NCBI GenBank assembly: GCA_013399855.1
Contig: VXAY01002814.1
Span: 969,568-1,033,567, forward strand
DNA from: Oxyruncus cristatus
Taxonomy: Eukaryota > Chordata > Aves > Passeriformes > Cotingidae
Direction: 5' to 3'
DNA length: 64,000 bases
Shown here: positions 52,290 to 64,000 of the stretch, one piece after another
Numbering within the stretch: position 1 is the first letter of the stretch
Layout of the letters: every line of letters starts with the position of its first letter
Made by a program: the position numbers and the translations under genes
The notes under the pieces: model-generated
Databases searched by the model: none
What the model was told of the DNA's origin: nothing
What the model saw: the letters and a program-made list of their open reading frames with translations, nothing else

Positions 52290-52400
52290 ATGAATTTATT
52301 TTCAGAACATCCCTTTGGTTCATTTAATTGTAAACCATTTTACAAGTGGGAAGCTGAGGCACAGAGCTAATAAGGTTAAAAATATCTGTTCATCTTGGGT
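52290..52400 (+). repeat. MIR SINE relic
   Basis: CATTTTACAAGTGGGAAGCTGAGGCACAGAGC matches the MIR core ('cattttacagatgaggaaactgaggcacagag') with few changes and is followed by 'taataaggttaa', as in MIR. MIR-type elements amplified before the mammal-bird split, so a recognisable core in a bird is plausible. The outer parts are eroded. (Motif spans 52336-52367.). Confidence 0.7.
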
Positions 52401-52809
52401 TCTTCTGAGATGCCTAACACTGTTGCTCCTCACTATTAAGCATCATGCAACACTGTATTTTTTCAAGTGTACTTCCTATTGACCTACTGTGGTTATGAAG
52501 CACTTCACTAAATCAGAGCATACCTCTGTGGGGTAATGAAAACACACTTCTTCTGGGTCAGCTGACACAAGCGTAATCCTGTTGCCATTGGCAGCAGCAA
52601 GCGTTAGGTTTAAATTTATGGGAATTACAACAAAAACTCATGCCATCAAGATGAACCTAGAGATAATTACACTAAGTTTTCTGGTGCTAAAACCAGAAAT
52701 CTAATTTTCTCACTTGCAAAGCAGCAGTTTTAACAACCCATATTTTCCTTAAAGGGAGAACAGCAAACTATGCCCATGTAGATAAGCAGGGAATAATTTA
52801 CCAAACTAT
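52401..52809. other. Unannotated DNA
   Basis: Nothing supportable is seen between the MIR relic and the GC-rich block. Confidence 0.5.
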
Positions 52810-53420
52810 AACTCTATCCTCTTCCTCCAGGAGTTGATGTGGGGCCAGCAGGCTGCTTTCCCTCCAGCTCCTCGTTTGAAGTGCCCTGTTGCTGCGGAGT
52901 AGCAGGACCAGGCCAGGGGTGCCAGGCTCCTGCCACCACCCCACCCCTCACGGCCACTCGCCCCGGCCACAGCCCGTGATGAGCCTCACCTGGCCGATGG
53001 CACTTTAGCTCCAACACTTTTACCAACAGCCTCTGCTACTCCATCTCTGGGAATACTGCACAGCGTACTGACAACTAAACACACTCTCCTGTAGTTCCTT
53101 TCATGTGCACACTCCAGGGCCAGGAGCTCTTGCAGTAGACAAGGGTGACCATTTTCTCCCTTTCCCTCCCTGCCCACACGGACAAGAAGCAGGCCTTAGG
53201 CTTCTCTACCCTGGCTCAGGAATGTTCCTTCAGCCTCCAGGATCTGTTGTCCTTTGAGGACACGAGTTCCTGTTAGCAGAAATGACATTCAAACACAAAA
53301 AAACACCACGTGCAAAACCAGCATGTCTCAGGCTGGAAACAGCCCACAGCAGAGCTGTCTCCCCTTTGCTCTTCCTCCCGGCTTCCCCTGCCTCAGGCCT
53401 TCTTCCCGAAGAGGAATGCG
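52810..53420. other. GC-rich block, unassigned
   Basis: Two GC-rich patches (52810-53000 and 53105-53420) interrupt A+T-rich DNA. The first carries CpGs in CACGGCCACTCGCCCCGGCC. Open frames on both strands are explained by lack of A+T-rich stops. Acceptor- and donor-like words are present but no consistent exon emerges. It could be a decayed CpG island, exon relic or old LTR. Confidence 0.35.
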
Positions 53421-55964
53421 GGGTTTTTGCTTTTACTGTAGACCTCAGTTGCTCAGGTTTTTAAAAAAAGTTTTCTCCAACTTAACAGACATAAGATTAG
53501 AGTCCAGTTCTCCAGGACAACATTCAGTTGCCAGCCTCCTTATCTGATCGGCATTTTCTGTCCTTGTTTAGTGGGAATCTTTCTTGTATTTACTGTTCCT
53601 CATCCCAGCCTCATCATTCCACCCTTTTCCTGTCATTTTCTGCCAGTTCTCATACGCAGCATACTAAGTGACATTTTCTACCCTATTCGTATTGAAATGA
53701 AGTGGGGTTTCAGGATACAGCAGGTCACCAAGAAAACAGAAAGGCTTACTCTCACTCTCAGTTTTGGTGTTCAAGTGCAGGAAAAGTCTGCTCTACTTCA
53801 GCAGCTCTAGGGAGGGAAGGCAGGAAGGCAGGCAGGGAGGGAGGAGGGAGGAATATTGGTGTGGCCTAGGGATGCAGCCTCCACAGTCAGTGATGCAATC
53901 CAAAGGGAGAGATCAAATCTTGCCAGAGAAAAAAGAAATTAAAAAAAATCCCCAAATTTGACAAATTTAGCTGCTGAACTCTATTAACTCTCACTGAAGC
54001 AAACAAGTAAAAACTGACTGGATTTTTTATAGCAGCTGATTAGTTAGCCAAACTTTCACACTTCCTTCATGACAACAGTGAAAGCCATGCCCTGATGTGC
54101 TTATCACTGCTGCCAAATGGCAAGTCCTTGCTTTTCTATGGGAGCTCCAGCAACTCTCAGTAAGACAATAAGTTAAAGAAATGAACACAGACAAAGCCCT
54201 GTGTTCCCCTCATTGTATTCTCTTCAATAGCAGAAATATTTAGGCAAAATTCTGAAATAAAATGGAGCTTTTCAATCTAACTATTTCAACCAGCATCTGA
54301 AAGGGGTCTTATAATGGGTATTCACTATCTAGGTTGTGGCTAATACAGCAAGAGAGCCAATTGTGTGTCTCTTGCAAACAGGTTGATGGCCAGACAGAAA
54401 TATATATTTTACACCTTTATGAGTCATCGGGACAGAGATGAAACACTTAAACTCGAATTTTGTCTCCCATTTCAAGCATTCACTTGTCATCTGTCCACTA
54501 AGGGGGATGATGCTATGGGAGAACACCTGTCTACACCAACTTCTTGTTCTCTCCAATATGTAATTATATAACCCTGGGAAAAAGGTGCTGAACTTTGTAC
54601 CAGAGGCACCTCCAAGTAATTATATTGCTCTAAAATTACATTAAAAGCATTTTGTGGAGGGTTTTTTAATTTTCTGTTTTAAAGAAGGCAATATATTTTA
54701 ATAATCTTGTGCTGAAATTTTTTTATTAAACTCTCTATGAATTTAAGAAATATTTTAAAAGGTTTTTTTAACATTCAAAAAACACCTTCTTTAACAAGAA
54801 AGCTCACTCTTAGCCATTCAACACCTAACATGTCAAAACGAGAGAACAAGCATGCAATGTAAGGCTAAAAGGGGGCAGCTCTCACTGTGACAAATCGCTT
54901 TCAGCAGCACCAACAGGCACAAGAGAAAAGCTTCTTGAATCTACTTTCATGAGTCTTATACCAAGCTTACCAACCTTAGAGCTCGGGAATTGCGTCTTCT
55001 GCGGTCTGTACAAACCCAAATATAATCAGGGGATCATGCCCTCATGAGGTATCTGGACTGTATAATAGCAATAATTATAGAGGAGTACTATTAACAATCA
55101 GCCTACATTTTTCACTGTGACAGATTCAATGCACTATGGAATTCAACTTTTAATTGAAAAATAGTCAAACTACAGAGTTGCTGCTTGCAAAGATAAACTT
55201 TTCATTTGTACGTGGCTGCAGTTTTGTCTCAGTCTAACGCAACAGCTTTGAGGAAGATTGCCCTCATCTGTCTCAACTGTTAGCTATGTGCTAAACCTAA
55301 CGTTTCAAATCTCCCCGAGACTAGATAGCAAACCTGAGAGGATCTCGGCCTGTGTTTCCTTAATGTGGAATAACTGGTCCCTCCAAGCATGTTTTAAAGC
55401 CCAGAAGGATTCTGCTTGGACCCCAGAAAATGAAGTGCTGAAAATCAGTGTTGTAAAATTGGATACACACTCTGAAGCATGAGATGAAATTAGAATATCA
55501 ATAATTTCATATTTAAAAGATTGATCTGTCACATGGAAAGGTCTTAGAAATAGTTACTACAACACACAGTTCAATGCTGTCCTTTAAAAATCCCAAATTC
55601 AGATATCACAACCTTCGATTAGCGTAGACATTAGCATCTGAACGTAACACGTGCCTCTATCTCCCACCCAGATACAGCTAGATACTTGCTGGGATATTGA
55701 ATGTCTTATTACTTCTAGGTAAAAACACCACCTTAGTCAAGAGTCAAACAACAAAATGCAATTCGTAAATGTGATCCAGTTTTCAAAAAGAGAACCACAT
55801 GTGAAAAACACCTGCCAGGTAGCATGATGTGATTCTCAGTCATAGCTGCATTAAGAGACATATCAACCTAGACAATTTATCATAGAAAGAAAAATTCAGA
55901 CACAAAAAAAAAGGTAATACACTAAATTACTGAAATTATAGAGATAATACTTGGAATTTTTGCT
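53421..55964. other. Unannotated A+T-rich DNA
   Basis: No supportable gene. It includes a purine tract (53810-53853) and A/T-rich low-complexity stretches at 54640-54790. Confidence 0.55.
53810..53853. repeat. GGAA/GGCA-rich purine tract
   Basis: Irregular GGGA, GGAAGGCA and GGAGG units give a low-complexity purine-rich strand, resembling a decayed tetranucleotide repeat. Confidence 0.85.
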
Positions 55965-56005
55965 TAATCTGCTGTCTGTAAAATGGAGGATTGAGGCTAA
56001 CAAAG
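55965..56005 (-). repeat. MIR-type relic
   Basis: 'gctgtctgtaaaatggagga' resembles the antisense MIR segment 'catctgtaaaatggggat'. The core is about 20 bases, with weak similarity beyond it. Confidence 0.4.
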
Positions 56006-56384
56006 ATTCAATATTGGTGTCCATTTGGAAATAATGGGAACTACATCCAGGGGCTGCTGCATCCTAGTAATGACCTTCGAATGGCCTCACAGATAGACCT
56101 CCATAAGGCTTTCTCCCTGCAATAATTGTTAAGTACGTACATATTTGGCCTTCTTGAGTAAACTAAAAGTGAGACCAAAAATGGGGAAAAAATATTCTGA
56201 TTACAAGAGAAATGTGCATCTTGCTTTGCTTGCTGTGAATTTTTGATGTAGAGCATAAACACCTCAAAGAATCATCCAAAGTCCTGCTCGTTTATTTGCT
56301 GAAAGAATCTCCATGTATTTAAGTTGAATTAGGAGCAACTGACACAGTAGCTCTTCCTGCAATAACTTTGATAGTCGGTAAGTG
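56006..56384. other. Unannotated DNA before the LTR
   Basis: Nothing supportable is seen. This is the left flank of the LTR insertion and ends with the copied CTCCT target site. Confidence 0.5.
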
Positions 56385-56389
56385 CTCCT
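56385..56389. repeat. Target-site duplication, left (CTCCT)
   Basis: Identical to CTCCT at 57002-57006, directly outside the right end of the LTR. A matching 5-bp pair on either side of TGT...ACA termini is the mark of integrase-mediated insertion. Confidence 0.8.
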
Positions 56390-57001
56390 TGTATTGGGTC
56401 TGGCTGAGATAGAGGCAATTTTCCCCACAGCAGCCCTCACAGTGCTGTGCTGTGTATCAGTGGCTAGAAACGTGTTGATAGCACACCAGTGTTTTGGCTG
56501 CTGCTGAGCAGAGCTGGCACAGCACTGGAGCTGTTTCTCCAACATTGCCACCTCATTCACAGCCTCCAACCCATAGTAGGCTGGGCGTGGGCAAGATCTT
56601 GGGAGTGGACATAGGACAGCTGACCCAAACTGGCCAAGGGGATATTCCATACCATGTGAAGTCTACTCAGCAATAAAGGCAATGAAAACTAAGAGAAAGA
56701 GGGGGGTGGTGGGGGACTTTTTTATTATGACATTTGTCTTCCGGAGCAGGCACTACACATGCTGAAGCCCCGCTTCCCGGGAAGTGGCTGGACATCACCA
56801 GCTGATTGAAAGTAGAGAATAAATCTTTCGTTTCCTCTGCTTCTGCACGTGGCCTTTCTTTTGCTTTATTAAACTGCCTTTATCTTGACACAGAAGGGTT
56901 TTTTCCATCTTATTTTCTCCCCTCACCCTGTCCTGCTGAGGAGGGGAGTGACAGAGCAGCTTGGAGGGCACCTGGCATCCAGCCAAGGTCAACACACCAC
57001 A
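56390..57001 (+). mobile_element. Solo LTR of an avian endogenous retrovirus
   Basis: A 612-base element begins TGTATTGGGTCTGGCTGAGA and ends GGTCAACACACCACA, with TGT...ACA termini and perfect 5-bp flanking repeats. Its interior matches the layout of an abundant avian LTR group by memory: 'gctgggatagag' near the start, a 'gttgatagcacaccagtgtt' block, 'ggacagctgacccaaactgg' then 'ggatattccataccatgtga' in U3, a core promoter position at about 56667-56680 (CAGCAATAAAGG, where relatives have a TATA motif), and a polyadenylation signal AATAAA at 56818-56823. No gag, pol or env and no second LTR follow, so it is a solo LTR left by recombination between two LTRs. A 5-bp duplication is typical of ERVL-type integrases, but class assignment needs a library search. 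The 128-codon antisense frame across it is a by-product. Confidence 0.9.
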
Positions 57002-57006
57002 CTCCT
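57002..57006. repeat. Target-site duplication, right (CTCCT)
   Basis: Matches the left copy at 56385-56389 exactly. Confidence 0.8.
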
Positions 57007-60000
57007 CCAGATGTCATCCTGGAGAAAGCCGCGCACATCTATCTCGCATATTTGTCTCTAGGACAGGTGGCAATAAATTTCTACTTCTCTGCTTTAATTT
57101 TGATGGTCAGACAGGCAGACAGGCATTCATTTCACAGTGGATTCCTTTTTGTCAGCATTTCAGAATATTAGCTCTTTCACAGTTTTCCTAAAACTGAGTC
57201 TTAGTTCAAGTTTCATGAACACCAGCACGTAAAGGTCAGTTCACATAAAGGTCAGTTTCCTAAGTTTCATCCTTCTCCCTTGTATTGATTCACTTCAACC
57301 ATACACAGAACATCCAAGCTTACTTCAGTTTCACCACAAAGAGTTTCATATGTTATACAGCAGGAAGATGTAACAAGTTTGAGTTGATCAATTTGTGAAA
57401 ACATGTTAAGGTAAGTTATGTGGAAAATTGGACTGATGCTGCTTTTACAGCTAAAATCTACTAAAGCACAAGGAAAAAGAGTGACATTCCAACTAGACAT
57501 GCATTCCTACTAATTATCATGAATCAGGTTGAAGGAACTTCAGTTAGTATTTAATACTGCATGTCTCTCTTTTCAAGTCCTAGACTGTTCTTGCATTAAT
57601 GCTAATTTAATATTAGAATAAAATAACTTCTTTAATGTTTTAAAAAAAACAATTAATATTTACATAGAAAAGTTATGTTTCTGATAAGAAGTCAGTATTA
57701 ATACACAATGAAAACTGCTTTTTCAATATTTGATACTGGACTCTGATACTGCTAATGTCACTAAAAACGTAATTTTTAAAACACCTGAAATAGCCTTTAC
57801 AATAGGAGTCGAAACAGATTTACGATGGGCTTACAGATTTACCTACGATCCAGACATGAGAGTTTAAATAATACAGATGTTATCTGAATGGAGGCTTAAA
57901 GCACAGTTGCACTGAAGCCAACTTAAAGGATCCAACTCTTTAAAGCAGAGTTAGTTGACTTATGCCACATTATATTGCAATCTCCCATGCTGATATCCCT
58001 TATATGTTAATTACCAGAGCACTAGCCTATATAATCACTCATCACTGGTGGCTCAGTGCCAAAAAAGGTTTTTGAATTCCTGCTCCATGTCACTGAGAAG
58101 AACCCTTGCTCCTACTCCACTCTTTACAGGGAATGTCTTTGTCTTCCAGATGCCCTGACTGTTACATAACTCCTACAAAACACCTGTGCTGCTACTGCAG
58201 AACACTTCCAGGTACTGATGGACTAATAAAAGGGACTTGCTGGAAGAAATCAGAAACATAATCAACAAGAATAAAAAGGGTCACAAAAAGCCAAATAAAT
58301 GCTTTAATGTAAATGATGAGAGGAAAAATATGGTGACAGGACTGAGAGTGAAGAAGTGAATGGGATGATGCAGAAGAGAACAAAATGAACATGAGAGAGG
58401 TTGGTGAAAGAGAAGAACTGGATTTTGGCCTGCGTTCACCACAACTGAGTTTGGCTACTACTGAAGCCAACAGAGGGGATTAGACAATGGCTTTTGCTAT
58501 GAGGGGACAGCCAAGCCTCTGCCCAAGCCTAGAAAACTTTTACAAGGACCAGAAGGTGCTGAGATTCCCTTAGACACATGAACTGAGTCTCTTCTCGCTT
58601 TCTGCTGGAAAGATGCAAAGTTTCCATGAGGAGTGGTAGGAGAAAGAGATGCCTCCCACCACCAGAAAGCAGAAGGAAGGCACAGGAGTCTCACCCTGCA
58701 AACAGCTTCTCCAGCTGCCTTGAGTATGACATTTCCAGGAGGTGAACAAACAAAGCATGTGCTGCAACTACAACACTTCAAAAACCATGTTGCTGAAAAA
58801 TATTATCCCAGCTTCTATCATGCACGCCTATATTACAGTAAAATCGTACTTTTTTTCAGTTGCATACTGCCGTTAAGAAACAGGGATGTCTGTTTGTTAA
58901 TACTGAACCTAAAGGTAATCTCTCTTATAAATTAAAAACTCTCATGAAAAGTCTGATTCTTTTTCTTATTCAATACAGCGCATTAGCAATCATTAAAAAA
59001 AGTATAGACTTAAAGCAGTATTGCTGATCAAATATAATATATTGCATTAGAAATAAATTCCATATTAAAATAGGGACTTTTACTACAGAATTACTTTTTT
59101 TTTTCAAATAAATTACTGAAACTTTTGCATTATGAAAGCTCTCAGGCAAAATTAATGGTTTTGTTTTGCAAATTAATTTAGATATTAAAAAATTATATTT
59201 TCAACCAAGATCTCAGTTACTCAGATTAAATATTAACCAAAAGCTGTCTTCTGCTTAAATAGAATTTAGCCTTTGAAGTGTTTTTATTAATCTCTTCTGA
59301 TGTAGGTGCTTGAAATTCTATGAAAGTGCTGCTGCTACCAGTTCTGTGCATCACTTACTGTAATTTATTTTCAGAACATAATTCTATTTATAAATGAAAA
59401 TCCTATTAAAAGAAGACAAGAAAAATTAGTCCTAGACTTTGCATTGGTAGAGTAGAAACAAAATGAGCGGCCTAACCTGAAGTGACATTTACAAATTACC
59501 TGTTAATTTAAACTGGGTTGAAGGATGACAGAGTTTAGTCAGACTGACAGGAAGTACCGAAGGAATGACAGTTGGGCCTGTAGTGGCCATAAAGCTCCCA
59601 TAGCAGGCACATTTATCTGCCTTCTCTGGCAAAAGCTTCCCTGGTAGTAAATAATACATTTGTAAAAATATTTACTCCGTGGCAGCCCAGTGACGGAACA
59701 TCTTATGGAGCTGAACACCTCCCCCACTCCCTCACCCTGCCATCCCCTCCTTTTAATTCTCATTTTTACTAGGGATAAGAGCTGCTTTAAGATGGCCACC
59801 TGCCCTTAGTCACATGGTTGATTCATCACCACCCCCCTAAAGCTAAACCACATGATTTTCTTAATGAAAATGAGACAAGAAGTGACAAGGCTTGTATCCT
59901 TTAGTTGCTTCAGGATAACATTCATGCCCTAAGACCAGTTCCTTTGTTTGCTAGACATTCTTTGAACAGACACGATTGCGTATCATGGCCATGCAGTGCC

Positions 60001-60335
60001 AAGTATTTATAAAGATAATAATAGCTGCTCTCACTCCACTTACAAAGAGCATGGAGAAGACTCAGAACCAAGTGCTAAGAGTCTTGTTATTTATTCACTT
60101 TTTAAAACCAAATGTTTTCCGAAGGAAGAGGCTCCAGTGTTTTATACTTTAGCATCAAACACTTTCCAAGTGTACAAACTTTTATAAAATAATTTTATCA
60201 AATAATTAAGCTATAAATGGAATATTTGGGAGTCTTAAAATAATCTAATGACAATTACTTAGGAATCTGTCCCTCCTCTGACAGTCAGCAAAGGATCATA
60301 TCATACAGCTGCTGTAGCTCTTTTCTGCAGGGGAG

Positions 60336-60349
60336 CACACACGTGTGTG
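60336..60349. repeat. 14-bp perfect palindrome
   Basis: CACACACGTGTGTG is fully self-complementary and centred on a canonical CACGTG E-box. Nearby GACGTG and GACACGTAG words make a small ACGT cluster. It may simply be a CA/TG repeat meeting at ACGT. Confidence 0.8.
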
Positions 60350-62526
60350 GGGACGTGTATGCAGACACGTAGGCAGGCTATGGCCAGCTGACAGCCCACA
60401 TACAAAGGCCCTGGTGCACACTTAATGAAAAACGCTATAATCTTTTTAAAGAGCAAGCTGTATCTTATGTACACCTGGAAATGACTGGACATAAATTTAA
60501 AATGTTATACCTTCGTTCAGGGATCTCAGAAAGCAGAAGGTTATGACATTGGCCGGGCAGCTGTGGCCTGCCCCTCTCACCTCACCCACACTGCCTCATA
60601 CAGCCCATAGGTGATGTTGCAACCACACTCTGGGTTGCTCTTGGGGGGCCATAACCTGTGCTCACACAATGCAGCTGGGTATAATTATAAGCATACCTAT
60701 ATATTCACAAGGAAAAAAATCCTATAAATTCCTCTGTCTGCATGAACATCAGTGTATTTATAGATATAAAACAAATGGTATTTGGAGATTGTGTTTATGT
60801 TCTAGAGCAACGGCACGAATTCCTATAACCTATTTCAACAAAGTTCAGAAGCCCTTGGTTTAATGCTATTTCCACAAACCTTGCTTTTGAAATTGATAGT
60901 CAAAACACACAAATGTCAACCATAACCAAGTCTGTGACACCAAACAAACCCATGGTTTTTGTAGGTTGCTGTGGAAGCCTTGCCAGTGGGTACCATCACC
61001 TTGCAGCAGACCTTTTAAATGTAGGTCGTTTCTGATTTTTAATATTAGCACAGGACCCTTGATTTTTTTTTTCTTTTTTAAATAATGGTTTGACAGTGAT
61101 GTAATTTTACACCTACTGTACGAAAGATTTTCCTTATTTAATAGCAGAGTATAAATTCTAGAAGCAAAAAGAAAGATCTTATTATTACGGAAGATTAGTA
61201 AAATAAGATCTACAGTACCATTATTTTTTTTAATTAGACATTGTACCTTAGTCAAAAGATCCAAATATAGACTGTGCTCTGGTCTGTAGTATGCCATTGA
61301 TGAGAAATGGTTCTCAAGTTCTACTTAAAGAGTCCAAGAGGACACAATTAATATTTTGATTTCTCTCAGGAAGAGGGCTCCTGTAAGACATAAAAGTTTT
61401 GAAGCTCTACTAATAGTGGAAGAAGAGTAAAATTGGAAAAAAAACCCCAAAACTGAGTTACTATATTTGATATGTTAGCCACAGACTTCCTCCCTCACCT
61501 GGTAAGGGTTTACCCTCCTCATAGGAAGGAGAAATGACCAGTGGGAATATCCAGCTATGGAGAGAGAAAGATGTTTTCTTTGGAGATGTCCAGTACAATG
61601 AGGAGAAACATAACCCCGCCTCCAGCTTTCATGTGCATCTTTCATATATCTTTGGGAAGACTGTCTTCCATTTAGATTTGGAGACAGAACTAATATACAA
61701 CATTATATTAATTCTCTCCCACACATCTTTGCCCAGAAAATCGTGAATACTTCTTTGACCAATCACAATTATTTATCCCAGCTTATTAATTGTCCCTGTA
61801 CTGTAAGACTGATATCCTTGCCCTTATACAGTATATCAAGGACATATGATAATGATAACGATCAATGTTATTTTAACACTGCACAAAGGCCAGGATGTCA
61901 AGGCCATTTCTTCATTAGAAAAGAAGACTATTGATTATTAACTAGAGACGGGCTAGAAATGAAGAAATTAATAGGCAGATTACCCAACTACCAATTACCT
62001 GCAAAGACTTAGTCAGGTATTCGGGATGCAAATTAGTTACATGTGGTGGTGGAGGTGGACTTGTTCAATATTCAGCACCATTATTTCAATTGGTTGTATT
62101 ACAGAAAAGGTAATTTAGGGCTACACTTGCACCAAATGGAAAGAAAGAGGTTACTTTTTAGTTTAGTCATGTCTATAAGGCAGACTTTCAAACCATCACA
62201 TGAAAAGTTCTCTAAGAACTAGTCCAATGAACTGCAGAAAACACAGATAATGTTCATTGTGCCTCAGTAGTCATTATGTGTTAGTCAGTGACTGAATAAC
62301 ATCAAATACTCTACAGGAAAATTTTGCCCTCTCCCAAGTATCTGAATCCTAATCTGGCACCTCTGAAGTTCCAATCACCACGTTCACACCAGATGTACCT
62401 ACCTCGCACCACTTCTGCCCAGTGTGTTTCCATAATCAAAAGATCTAATTGCCTTCTACATATGCAGTAAAAGGTAATATTCATGGCTATCTGCTGGTAT
62501 TTATTCTTACAGCTGTAGAAATTCAT

Positions 62527-62571
62527 ACCTTTCCCTTTTTTTTCCTTTCCCTTTCTTTTTCTTTTTTTTCA
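62527..62571. repeat. Pyrimidine-rich tract
   Basis: An almost pure T/C run (TTTTCC and TTTC units), a low-complexity repeat. Confidence 0.85.
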
Positions 62572-64000
62572 TTACCAGCCTTTTATTGAATTTTAGAAGA
62601 GTTAATTCAGATGCCCTGGCAGAAAAAAATAAAATAAGAGCTGCGAGACACTTTGCAGCTCAAACCGCTGCTTCAGGAGGTCATGTCACTAGATATGAAG
62701 TATTTTATGTAGGACTCTAACCAGCATTCTGAATTCCCTGACTCCTGTTACCCCAGGGAAAATGAGTGCCAGCAATGAGTCATGTGTCTGTACGATGGCA
62801 GGAGACCTTCTTTTTCTAATTCTGTTCGCTAAATAGTTGAGTATCTCCGGAAAACACTCCCAAATGTTTCGGGGTTTTTAAATTTTATTCCACTTCCTAA
62901 AAATATCACTGTAAACTTAATGCATGGAGTTAAGTGTACCTTGATCAGAGTCCTTCAGGACAGAATTTACATGACTGGAATTCTGCTTTCTGTCCTCAGA
63001 TAACTGAGCATCACAGTGCTGACCATTCAGAACAAAAGAGGACTATGATTTGCACGTCATCATAAAATCCTCCTTCTAGCTTTGCCACAGCTACAGGACT
63101 TGGAGGAGGAATTCATTCAGAGAAATCCTTTGGTCTGTCTCACATCCAGCTTAGAGCTTACAAAAACAGGTAGAAGTAGGTAAGTTTTTGAACCAGATAC
63201 TTATTGTTGCTGATAACACACACCAGAAAGACTATAAATGTTTTATAGCCACTGGAATATGTAAAAGATTCAGGGACTGCCTCCAGCTTTGGCAATAGCT
63301 CCATGCTGTTACGACGTTAGGCTCTACTATCATGGCCCCTTTCATTTGGTTCTTCCCAGCCTGCAGGGACAGGGGCCTGGAAGTGGCAGTGTCTGACAGC
63401 ACCTGTGCTGCGTTCTCAGTAACCTCACTGATTCTTTCTTTTCAGACAGAGACTTGCACATTTACGCTCAAAAAACCCTTTTACCAAATCTATAGACAGA
63501 TGACCAAAGCAAGACTGAGGCGTCCATACCTAGGATCTTTGGAACATTCTTTTAAAAGAAATTTAGTTCTAACCCTACTGAGTTTATGTTTCAGCATGCC
63601 AGAGTGAACCAAGTGGTGTGTGACAAGCAAATACTTACTTGGCCATTGCTTTCCCTTCCCTTGTGCTCATTTGGATGCTATTATAATAGAAAGCTGACAC
63701 ACTGATAGCGAAGAGCATTAGTGGCAGAAGTCTCCAATCCCCCTTCCTATGGGAAAGGGATAAAATAAAAATCTATTATTCCTTCCATCTATTTGTATTA
63801 CTTTTCTGACCAGTAGAAGTTTAAGATGCAAATCCTGGCATGTCCCATGAATATCAGTAAGTCTAAACTGGGAGAACTGGTTAATGTAAGAAGGTTTGGG
63901 GTACTTTTTTAAAACCTTAAGGCCCTTACTGGATAGACTCAGGCCAAGATATGCCATCTAAGGAGCTCTTCCGGCTTTGCTTTGATTAAGATAGTATCTG

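Larger units (their letters stand above)
57007..64000. other. Unannotated A+T-rich DNA
   Basis: No supportable gene. It contains a 14-bp palindrome with CACGTG (60336-60349) and a pyrimidine-rich tract (62527-62571). The 143-codon antisense frame at 60866-61297 crosses A- and T-rich low-complexity sequence and shows no domain. Confidence 0.55.

Noticed and set aside
56264..56650. 128-codon antisense open frame
   Set aside because: It lies mostly across the solo LTR in antisense and is not a retroviral or host protein.
60866..61297. 143-codon antisense open frame
   Set aside because: It contains lysine strings from a poly(T) run, is A+T-driven and has no recognisable domain.

Overview
This window looks like A+T-rich, gene-poor nuclear DNA from a bird. 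The strongest evidence is four CR1 LINE 3' ends, the dominant avian retrotransposon, at about 9070-9554, 18588-18702, 18922-19106 and 46355-46393. A solo endogenous-retrovirus LTR of an avian type sits at 56390-57001. There are also eroded MIR-type relics of the kind shared by amniotes, and many short simple repeats. I see no bacterial or organellar features and no intact multi-exon gene. Nearly all open frames are under 110 codons, overlap on both strands and look like chance or repeat sequence. The window is probably a gene desert or the inside of a very large intron; the sequence alone cannot say which.

Layout. 1-9060 is unannotated A+T-rich DNA with a short TA run and one old repeat relic. 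A CR1 tail lies at 9070-9554. 9555-18140 holds a candidate conserved block near 10.1-10.5 kb, a GC-richer patch ending in poly(A) at 13.57-13.75 kb, and a local duplication at 17.58-17.67 kb. 18.15-19.11 kb is repeat-rich: a MIR/L2-type relic, then two CR1 3' ends pointing at each other across about 220 bp that carries an open frame. 19.1-32 kb is mostly featureless apart from a CpG-rich island at 22.5-22.94 kb, a perfect 36-bp tandem duplication at 28.19 kb and an enhancer-like stretch near 29 kb.

32.0-33.9 kb is the most gene-like part: a chain of same-strand open frames in changing phase, with good splice-site look-alikes and one segment that weakly resembles a BEN domain. I treat it as a possible decayed gene or retrocopy, not a working gene. 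33.9-52 kb contains two purine-rich pentanucleotide arrays (43.7 and 45.25 kb), a CR1 tail fragment, a candidate conserved block near 47 kb and a paired E-box near 49.57 kb. 52-57 kb holds MIR relics, a second GC-rich block and the solo LTR with perfect 5-bp target-site duplications. 57-64 kb shows only simple repeats.

No genes can be shown to work together. The supportable annotation is mainly repeats. Conserved-element and gene-relic calls are hypotheses that a genome alignment, a repeat-library search or RNA-seq could test.
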